Below are positions 45,794 through 54,242 of a DNA stretch of 64,000 bases, piece after piece. The stretch's first letter is position 1; the number at the start of each line of letters is the position of its first letter. Under the pieces are notes generated by a model. The model was not told the DNA's origin and did no database searches. It saw only the letters and a program-made list of their open reading frames with translations. This stretch comes from Annona cherimola (lineage: Eukaryota > Streptophyta > Magnoliopsida > Magnoliales > Annonaceae). Made by a program: the position numbers and the translations under genes. Location: assembly GCA_030490835.1 (NCBI GenBank), contig CM059971.1:248001-312000 (forward strand), read 5' to 3'.

Positions 45794-47356
45794 GGTGCAC
45801 TGGAAAACTTAGTCTTACATAAGTCGTTTACTAACTAGTCCTTGCAAAGACTTGAACCATTAAGATTGCAATTACGAACATTTTTCAAACCCAAGGATAA
45901 TAAAGAGAATGACTAAAATTAAAAGAAGAAAAAAGGAGAGAAAGAACACCGACTTCTGCAAGAATGTTCATGATAGAATGCTTAGGAGGATAAACAAGAA
46001 AACTCTCACAAGATCAATTAGTCAATGCCTATCACTAGTTGAATAATGCTAGATATATTCACATTAAGCATTAATCCAAGCCTTGCCAAATGCATTGGAA
46101 CAAATATAATATTGTAGCACTTGATGCGAGCACTATGATGGGCTAGGTTGTCATTCCTAGCCTTGACAAATCTAGGCTATATTGGATGGGTTTGAGTCAA
46201 TTCTTTAATACCTCTGGAACAGCAGCATGGGCTCAATTTTCCTACGTTCTTATGGAGTAAAACATGTTAGTATTGAAGATCTTTGGCTAGTGTGGGCATA
46301 TGGATGTCCTCCTGTGGATTCGGCGGCATTTTGGCTAAGACTGGGCAGTTTATACATGGATCGAGCTGCGGTTTTAGCATCATAACGGCAGCATGTAGTA
46401 CTAAAAACTGCGGGACCACGCACTCCTGTCTCGCTAGGGCGTCAACTCAAACAAACGCGTTAGTATTAGCACAAAACAAAGAAAATAGAATCATCACTGA
46501 TCTTAAACGGGAGATCAGTTCCTGTTTTTAATTAATAAAGACAAAACATACAGAGTTTAGGTTCCGGCCTTCGGATTAAAACAGATATCGCAAAATCTGT
46601 CAATTCGAGGCGGTCTACATGGGTATGAAAAGGGAAAAATAAAAAATCTGAAAATGGGGAGAGACAAAGAGGGGGAAGCTTAGAAAAGCTTGAACTTGAA
46701 GAGCAAGAAAGCCGGGACGCCGAGACTTTGCTGCAAACTTTCGTTCTCCCCCTTTGGGATGCCTCCTCAAGTGTGTTCAGAGGGGTGGCTTGTCTCCCTA
46801 TTTATAGATGTAGAGTGGGCCGTGTAAGCTTTGGGCCATGAATGAGAGCCTGTCGTAGTTGGGCTTGGATCTTTTGCTCCAAGTAGGCCATTGTTGAGGC
46901 CCGATGGATTATTGTTTGAAAAACCCGTTGTTGTAGGCCAAGGCTGGACCTAGTGGGCTGCTGTTGTAGAGTCCGGTTTCTGTGTCTGGTGGGCTGCTGT
47001 TGTGGTGCCCATTCTAGTAGCTTGGTGGAGCTTTACTCCTGTCACCCAAGGCTAGGTAGGCCTGGCTTGATTATCTTTGTTTTGAACTCGTTCCAAATGG
47101 GATGTTAGTTTTAAGGTCCATTGTCAATTATTTGGTTGTTGGGCTTGGATCTTTAGCCCACAAACATATTTTTTTTTGTCTTGTGCTTAAGGAGGGGTGT
47201 CTACAAATATAGAGCAACAAATTCACAATCTAGCATATGTACATGGATAAGGTATGCAAAAAACAATAGTATTTCTCAAAATTCATCATCCATACCCCCC
47301 ATTCTCTTTCGCTTTCAAGCTTCAGCAAGCTACTAGAGAATTGAATTATTAGGTAG
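45794..47356. other. Insertion in block A, split by a solo LTR
   Basis: The paralogue at 15755 runs straight from ctcctaa to actatgcatcc. Here 1.56 kb intervenes, of which 46113-47205 is the LTR. The remaining about 470 bp (45794-46112, 47206-47356) has no recognised termini or coding potential. Confidence 0.6.
46113..47205. mobile_element. Solo LTR with 5-bp TSD
   Basis: Starts tgtagcacttgatgcg and ends ggaggggtgtctaca: perfect tgtag/ctaca tips. Target duplication aatat at 46108-46112 and 47206-47210. A TATTTATAG box lies near 46797. Length 1093 bp, no internal genes, so it is the product of LTR-LTR recombination. The 82-codon frame at 46283 is unsupported. Confidence 0.9.
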
Positions 47357-47673
47357 ACTATGCATCCACAAAATGCTGAATCTCTTAGAACGTAGAATCT
47401 AATTTTGGATGAAAATTAATATGTTAAACAAATAAATAATTTTAAATATGATTAGGAGGTTAAATTTTAATTTCAGGATTGGTTGAGCACCAATAGCATT
47501 TCCGACTAGCGTATGCCTCTGAATATGTATGCATATTATGCATGGATGGAAGACTATGGAGAAAGAACTAACAAATCTTACAAAAACAAGAAAAAAAATA
47601 AAGAAATTAACGGAGGAAAGAAGTCACTTATTTCAGCTTAGCGAATGCAGAATTTGGGGCTACATATATATAA

Positions 47674-50568
47674 TCATATTGCTGCTAATAGCTGCAGATA
47701 GTTCTCCAATTCCTTGAAGCAACGAGCGAGGTCGTACTTTTTCACATCCATTTTGAAATTTTGATTATTCTTCTTCAAGTATTCCACTCCTTCTGGCACT
47801 CCGGTCATTTCCTCACAGAAATAGATATTCAGGCACAAAAGCTTGGGGGTTGCCTCCGCCTGGAATGTCAACTTGTTCAGATTCTGCAACTTCTCCAGGT
47901 GCAAGCATTCGAGAGCAGGAAACCCCCCTCCATTAGGCCAGGTCATGTGGGTGTCCTTGTACGATTTTTCCATCAATCTCAAAATGCGTAGGTTGTTCAG
48001 CTTGCCTAACGTCCCCACATCCTTTTCTTCTAATTGGGAATATGTGAAGGTAAGCTTTATGAGACTGGAGGGAAATTCATGTGGTTCAGGCAATTTTTCG
48101 AGCGGGCCGTTGAGTGAAAGCTTGCAAAGATCTGACAATTTGTCAAGAGGTGGCAACTTTGGGATTGGCTGCTCGGCGTCCTGAACAGAAATGGACAAAG
48201 ATCGGAGGGATACCAATTTGGCAATACATTCATCGTACTTAATATTAGTATTTTCTGGATCGATGGTGATGCCAAGTTTTCTAAGGCGGCTGCAGTTTTT
48301 CAGCCATTCACCTGCAAATACGTTTGTGAGGGTGTGGAGGTTACGCAGGAGAAGCCGAACAGCTTTGGATGCTGATCCTTGCTCGTCTTCCAGAATGCGA
48401 CTAGCGCCAATCACTGGATATTCGAAGCCGTAGGGAGACTTGAGCAGAACATGTCTCAGCGATTGCATCTTTTGGATGGAGCAGCTGCTGCTGGGTATTC
48501 GGATTCCGAAAGGATAATAGCATTCTAGAGTCTGCAGGCTGCGGAGTGTATCGATCGATCCTGGGAGAGTGATGGGACGAGGGCCTTCGTGGCGGTCGCT
48601 GCTGCTGCTTTGTACGAGGGTGAAAGTCAATGCAAGGTAACGCAGGTGGACGAGATTGCCTATCTGGCTTGGAACCTCTTCGATTTCTGCTTTCTGCAGA
48701 TCTAACACCCTCAGCAATTTGTACTCTCCAAGTATCCAATTCGGCAATCCGCACTTTCCGAGTACAGAATTCAACCATTTGTACTCACCAAATACCGGCT
48801 CGAGCAGCTGCTTTCCCACTTTCTCCTTTCCCTCTTTTGGGTAGATAAGCACCGTTCGGAGGCCTCTGTTGCTGCCTAAGATTGGAAAATCGTCTTCCAC
48901 CTCCTCTTTCTGATCATCTGTGCTTGCGCCGTCACTACTGCCGCCGCCATGGATTGCTAAACGTCGAGCTTTAGTGGGGAATCTACTTACAATAGCTGTG
49001 GATTTCTGAGGATAATGATGTACTTGGAGGAAGTTATTTGTCTTTGCTTCCGAGAGGGCAACGTGGTGCTGGAGACTGTGAATGCAGCAGCTCTTGATTC
49101 CGCCGGTGGAACTCCTTTCCACCACTCGAACCAGGCTTCTCTGAACCAGCCCCTGAAGACAGTCTTCCCCCACATCCTCCAAGCTCTCCTCCCCTCGCTC
49201 CTCCAGCAGCCCCTCTGCAGCCCACATGCGAATGAGCTTCCTGGCACGGACCACCTCGGGAAAGCCGGCCAGGTACAGAAAGCACGGCTTGAGTTGGTAG
49301 GGCAGATACCTATAGCTCAGATGCAGGATGCCGGAAGTTCTCTTCTCCCCCCCAGTTAACAGATAGCTAATGCTTTTGCTCGCGTGCTCCCACGCTGAAA
49401 CCTCCTCCTTTCCGGCCAACACCCCTGCAATGGAAACGATCGCGAGGGGCACGCCCTCGCATTTTTTCACGATTTCTCGTCCCCAAGGCTCCAGTTTCTT
49501 TCGGCGGGACTTGTCCATCCGTCCCATACTTGTTTTCGTCAAGAACAGTTGCCAACTGTCTTTTTCACTCAAAGGCTGCAGATAAAACAGGTGTTCGCTA
49601 CTCGCACCCGCAGTCGCGTAACGGCCGACGTCCGCGTCACGGGTGGTGAGGATGATTCTGCTACCATTCTTAGGATCAGGGAACAACTTCGCCAGCTCGT
49701 CCCAGTCGTTGTTATCGCAAACGTCGTCCACAACGATGAGATACCTGTTCGCTCTCAGAACCTCGTCAATTTTATTCCTCAGAACCTCGTCAATTTTATT
49801 CCTCTCTTCTAATCTGAACTGAGCAAGCAGACTCTCGTAAATGGATTCCTGAGACCACTCCCGCGAAACAAACACCCACGCGCGCACGGGGAAGCTTTCC
49901 TTGACTCTTTCGTCGTTATAGAGCTTATTGGAGACGGCGGATTTTCCCAGACCGGCCGCGCCAACTATACACAAAACCCTCCGCTCCTCCTGACCTGCAT
50001 CTGCCGTCTTCTTCGTCAGCAGTTCCACCCATTTGGGTAGTTCCTTGTCCAAACCAACCAGCTTTTCATCTTCGGCTCCTGATCCGTGTAGCGGGTGATG
50101 TTGGGGAGACGAGAGCCTTCGTTCTTCACTCGGGCCCCCACGGTGTTTAAATGAGATGCTGTAAATACCTTGGTTCTCTGAAATGGAACGGAGTCTTTGT
50201 TTCATCCATTCCACCTCGGAAGCTACTTCGCGGCATGCTGCCACCTCGTTCCAGATGAAAAGGTACCTCTTTAACTGACCCCAGCATCCTTCTGCCTCCC
50301 TCGCATACGCGATTCTCAGGAAGAAGATGTCGATGACATCCTCAGCGTGGTATGTCAGATCTCTCACCTCCTGCGTCCAGTTTTTCGTCACCTCACTTTC
50401 TTGCTCCTGCATCCCGTCTGCATCTTTTAAGAAGCACCCCATCCTCCGGAATTCAGTCTCCACCCACTCTATCTGTGCCCTCGCATTGCGCAGCAGAATG
50501 ATGTCCTCACTAAGCTCCTCACGGAGCTTACCCACAAGGAATGAAACAGCTGAGGTAGCAACTGCCAT
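47674..50568 (-). CDS. CC-NB-ARC-LRR disease-resistance-type receptor, intact
   Basis: Single exon, 964 codons; the in-frame GTG three codons upstream is not a likely start, so ATG at 50566-50568 is used. Order: Rx-N coiled coil (1-about 130, EDVID at 76-80), NB-ARC with P-loop GAAGLGKS (203-210), RNBS-A VRAWVFVSREWSQ, kinase 2 VVDDVCD (279-285), RNBS-B GSRIILTTRD, GLPL as GVPLAI, RNBS-D CFLYLAGFPE and IRMWAAEGLL. The MHD site reads IHS (496-498). LRRs run from about 605 to 930. Acts as a cytoplasmic nucleotide-dependent immune switch by family. No TIR, RPW8 or integrated decoy domain seen. Odd points: Cys for Trp in kinase 2, MHD replaced, two in-frame tandem expansions. Function against any pathogen is unknown. 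Confidence 0.95.
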   Translation of the reverse strand: MAVATSAVSFLVGKLREELSEDIILLRNARAQIEWVETEFRRMGCFLKDADGMQEQESEVTKNWTQEVRDLTYHAEDVIDIFFLRIAYAREAEGCWGQLKRYLFIWNEVAACREVASEVEWMKQRLRSISENQGIYSISFKHRGGPSEERRLSSPQHHPLHGSGAEDEKLVGLDKELPKWVELLTKKTADAGQEERRVLCIVGAAGLGKSAVSNKLYNDERVKESFPVRAWVFVSREWSQESIYESLLAQFRLEERNKIDEVLRNKIDEVLRANRYLIVVDDVCDNNDWDELAKLFPDPKNGSRIILTTRDADVGRYATAGASSEHLFYLQPLSEKDSWQLFLTKTSMGRMDKSRRKKLEPWGREIVKKCEGVPLAIVSIAGVLAGKEEVSAWEHASKSISYLLTGGEKRTSGILHLSYRYLPYQLKPCFLYLAGFPEVVRARKLIRMWAAEGLLEERGEESLEDVGEDCLQGLVQRSLVRVVERSSTGGIKSCCIHSLQHHVALSEAKTNNFLQVHHYPQKSTAIVSRFPTKARRLAIHGGGSSDGASTDDQKEEVEDDFPILGSNRGLRTVLIYPKEGKEKVGKQLLEPVFGEYKWLNSVLGKCGLPNWILGEYKLLRVLDLQKAEIEEVPSQIGNLVHLRYLALTFTLVQSSSSDRHEGPRPITLPGSIDTLRSLQTLECYYPFGIRIPSSSCSIQKMQSLRHVLLKSPYGFEYPVIGASRILEDEQGSASKAVRLLLRNLHTLTNVFAGEWLKNCSRLRKLGITIDPENTNIKYDECIAKLVSLRSLSISVQDAEQPIPKLPPLDKLSDLCKLSLNGPLEKLPEPHEFPSSLIKLTFTYSQLEEKDVGTLGKLNNLRILRLMEKSYKDTHMTWPNGGGFPALECLHLEKLQNLNKLTFQAEATPKLLCLNIYFCEEMTGVPEGVEYLKKNNQNFKMDVKKYDLARCFKELENYLQLLAAI
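48711..48802 (-). repeat. Three 30-bp units at the start of the LRR region
   Basis: Encodes VFGEYKWLNS, VLGKCGLPNW and ILGEYKLLRV in succession, three related decapeptides. The pseudogene at 7450-7500 has one unit (VFGEYKLLRV). In-frame expansion in the intact gene, or contraction in the pseudogene. Confidence 0.8.
49756..49804 (-). repeat. 24-bp in-frame tandem duplication in the NB domain
   Basis: cagaacctcgtcaattttat followed by tcct occurs twice in a row, encoding KIDEVLRN repeated. It lies between RNBS-A and kinase 2 and is absent from the pseudogene at 8.7 kb. Confidence 0.9.
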
Positions 50569-50850
50569 TTTTACCACTCGCGCTCAAATTTTCCCCCTTG
50601 TGTCTGGCACCACCCAAGATCCCCCTTGGTATTGTATTTGATATTTGTATGGAGATTCAGATAGCCACTTTCAGAGGCCGGACCACAACAGCAGCTACTC
50701 ACTTGTCCTATTCCCACTCTCTCAACACCCAAATTCCCACTGCCACCTCTTTTTCTTCTTCTTTTCCCTCTTGTCAATCTCCCGACACCTAAGATGCTAC
50801 TCCCACTAACCTTTTTTGTCTCGTGTATATAGCAATTGCAATCAAAATCC
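50569..50850 (-). promoter_or_regulatory. NLR promoter and 5' leader
   Basis: TATA-like box on the minus strand at about 50824-50831 (plus strand gtatatagcaattgc), about 260 bases before the ATG. The box and its GCAATTGC neighbour are retained in the relics at 740-765, 19880-19905 and 25040-25065. Transcription start not determinable by eye. Confidence 0.5.
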
Positions 50851-51240
50851 TACCCTCACGTCTCAAAATCTTTCAACACCCAAAATCCCACCCTCGCGCT
50901 TAGACACCTTTTTGCTGCTGTTAAGAACCACCGAAATCCCTCCTCGGCCCCTCACGAGTCATCTCGTCGTATTGACTTTGATAGTTATACAACGGATATA
51001 TGCGCGGCTCCATTTATGGGGAGAGATGTTTAGAGGGCCAGTAACACGTTTCTCTTTAGCATTCAGAACTAGAAGCTTGTATATGCAAGATGGAGCAGGA
51101 GGAGATGGCCCACGTGGAGAAAATTATAAGCAACTCACTCCGAAGATGGAGCATCTGCTGCGAAACGCGGATGATGCAAGCATTGAGACTGAATAGGACT
51201 TTGGTGCCTGGTCTTGCCTGTCCTTGCTAAAGTTTTACAT
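50851..51240. other. NLR upstream flank, duplicated in relics
   Basis: Matches 25075-25340, and for 51150-51215 the relics at 10795, 25665 and 2640. A short plus-strand frame (51090-51230, MEQEEMAHVEKIISNSLRRW start) has no recognised family; a larger overlapping frame (50816-51196) is not conserved in the relics. Confidence 0.5.
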
Positions 51241-52767
51241 TTTTTTTTTTTTTGGATGGATGTTAAAGTTTTACATTGGGAGTGTGTTGGTTTCATAATA
51301 AAAATTTCCAAAGCTTCCGGGCACGTTTGTTTCGCACTAAAAAGGTTTTAAACTAAAATTTTCTTTTCGCCCAGCGTGACTGTTTTATTTTTCTAATCAT
51401 TCTTTTATATCTTCTTGTGTAATTATCTTCTCTTTTAATCACTTTTATACAACTAATTTATTCTCTTTAGCCATTATCCTTGTTATATTATATCATTTTT
51501 TCCAAATTCAAAAATTATTATCTCAAGAAATTTTTATTCAAAAGTTTTTTGCACTCTCCAAATCCACATTAAAAAAATTTTAAAATAGAAAAAATGATGT
51601 GATATAATAAAGATAATAATAAAGGATAAAGTTAATAAAATTATAATAATAGGTTATTTATATAAGTAATTATATAAACGATTGAAAATTACAATAATTG
51701 TATAGAAAATGTGAAAAATAAATTAAAAATATGATAATTGTAAAGATTAAAAAATTTTAGTTCAAAAAATTTTAACAAACTTACTAGAAACAACAGAATA
51801 ATAAGAGCACAAAAGCAAGAGGCAAGTTATTTAACATGAGTGTGAAGGAGTGAGTTCGCCCTTTTGATTAGGAACGGAAGTGATATTCTTAATTCGCATA
51901 AGAAAACAATAGACGACGAATCCAAGATGACTACATGAAGGATATGTTCTTTTACATTTAAAGACTTTTAAAATTATAACTTTTCATTCTGTATAACTTA
52001 TCTTTATTTTTAAGGTAATTTGCAAATATATTCACTTAGTTTGGTCAAAATCGCCAATAAATCTACATGATTTCAAAAATTGCAAATAATCTAATGCCCA
52101 TATGACATTATTATTGTATTGCCATGACATGAGAATTATTTGTAATTATGGTTAAATTATATAGGATTTATTTGTAAAAATTAAATATATCACTTAATTT
52201 TTGAAATTACAAATGCACCTACATAGTTGTATATTTTCGCAAATATACCCAAGTCATGGTAGTGTTGTAACGACGTGTGGGTTATTTGCAATTCTGGTTA
52301 AACTACATGAAGGTTACTTGCAATTTTTGAAACTATGAAAGTATATTTGCAATTTTATCAAACTAAATGGGTATATTTGTAAATTATCATTTTTAATTAT
52401 TTCTTCACATCTTTATATATAACTATCCTAATTCTTAATTATTTTTACATAGCTACTCATATAACTGTGTTATCTATTTTATCTTCTTTTTCTTTGCTTC
52501 TTATGATTACATCTATCATATTATATTTTTCTCTTAATTTAAAATTTTTTGCACAAAAAAATTTTCATTCAAAAATTTTATTAACTCCCAGACAAACCTA
52601 GGATAGATGTGTTCCGACTTCCAAGCACAAAGAAAGAGAGCATAGAGAGAGAGGTGTACTCCAACAAATGGATTAAATAGGCAGGGTAATGCAACATTAA
52701 CCAACAAAGTTGCACAGTTGCCACCAACGGCAACACACGTGATGGACTACTCGTCGTGTTAGCTTAG
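51241..52767. repeat. AT-rich repeats, copy of the 60400-61560 block
   Basis: 51290-51790 consists of two head-to-head Tourist-like halves. 51825-52680 is co-linear with 60425-61545 (attcgcataagaaaacaata, cccatatgacattattattg, acatgaaggttacttgcaat) apart from the MITE at 60559. No gene. Confidence 0.65.
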
Positions 52768-53149
52768 GGGGCGCGATCTCCTGCACCCGGGAGTTGGCAG
52801 CGTTGCCTGCTCTCGGGCACATACACCTATTTTTTTTATTTTTTTTAAATTTTTTTCATAAACTTATTAGCCCAAGTGTATTTAACCTCTGTATCAATTT
52901 TTATCATTTTTGGAGATTTTTATATATTTAGTTTTTATTTTTGAAAATCAATGGCATTTTAGTAAATTAAATTAACCTAAAATGCCGCTGATTTTCAAAA
53001 ATAAAAAATAAATATCTAAAATACTCCAAAAATAATAAAAATTTATACATATATTAAATATACCTATATTAATATTTTTATAAAGAAATTAAAATAAAAT
53101 AGATATTTGCGTCCGGGGAGAGCAGGCTTGCTGCCGAAGTTGCGCCCCA
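52768..53149. mobile_element. Mutator-type MITE with 9-bp TSD
   Basis: Direct repeats ttagcttag at 52759-52767 and 53150-53158. Ends ggggcgcgatctcctgcacc and gaagttgcgcccca are inverted, and the inner arms pair (gaaaatcaatggcattttag with its complement). Diverged relative of 12500-12909; the GC-rich tip hairpins are eroded. Confidence 0.85.
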
Positions 53150-53158
53150 TTAGCTTAG

Positions 53159-54242
53159 TCTCCCTTTCGGATATTTGCAAGATTTTGAAAAGCCACAGGA
53201 GTGTCCCCCTCAAAACGAAGAGGACCGCGGAAAAGTCGGCATGACACGTTTTTGTCAGTACCCTATCAATAATTCAGCCGACCAAGAGTGAAAATACACT
53301 TCGCAAGAGACATTTTTGTCAATGCCCCCTCCAATAATTCAGTTGAACAATTATCCGAATGCTCCCCGATGATGCTGAAAAGTTTATGCATCCCTTGGCT
53401 ACATAATATATTTACAGCATTGTTTCTATTTTTAATATTAAAATATTCTTCTAAATAAAATATTCAACTGGCCAATACCAAAAATTTATATCAATTAGAT
53501 TGTCTAAAATAATTTTAATAATGAGAAAAAAGACACCAACGAACTCTTTTTTTTTTTTTTCTCAAGACAAGCTTGTCGTTTCTTAAAGGTACTAGAGTAA
53601 GTTTTCCGTCAAAAATTTGTATGTGTTTCTATGTCTTACGGGGACTCTAAAAAATATACTCATACTAAAAAAAAATAAAGTTTAAAAAGCTGTTGTGCCT
53701 TGTAATAATAATAAAAAAAAATGAACAATAGGACAAAGGCTAGCGGCACTGAAGTGATATTATTGGTTCACATAAAAAAAAAATGGACCGCAAATCCAAA
53801 TATGACTACATGAAGGATACGTTCTTTTACACTAATCTTTCTAACAATGCATATTTCTGCTGCTCTCTTTCTGAGAAATTGGTCGCCGTTTAACAAAATT
53901 TGTCGGTTGATACATTAGCCTATTTGTATTTGACCTGTGTTGAGTTTGGGGTGGGAGAGTGTAGGATTTGGTTTCCCAAGCTCAATAATTTCTCTATCAA
54001 TAACTATATTTTTTCTAATTTTATCTCTACATTTAAATTATTTGAATTTTATTCTTATCATTTTCTATTTTGTACCCTTTCTTATCCTACGATATCATAA
54101 TTTTTCATCCTACCAGACATCTCATTACGCTATACTGGGCAAAGTTGTTCCAACCCATAAATTTTCCTGGTTTATTACTCGGACAGATCACTTCAACCAC
54201 CACTGACTTTGCGGTCGGAAAGTTGGCATGACATGTTTTGGC
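53159..54242. repeat. Repeated AT-rich block, LINE target
   Basis: 53820-54242 is related to 61720-62025 and 62345-62700 (catatttctgctgctctctt, tcggttgatacattagccta, cggtcggaaagttggcatgac). The LINE interrupts this copy at 54242. No gene. Confidence 0.65.

Noticed and set aside
50569..50577. Upstream GTG as the NLR start (967 codons)
   Set aside because: Plant genes rarely start at GTG. The ATG three codons downstream gives the usual MA-type start and is the same codon kept in the fragment at 487.
47761..50641. Plus-strand and other-frame open frames opposite the NLR
   Set aside because: They are shadows of the long minus-strand coding region. None shows a domain of its own.
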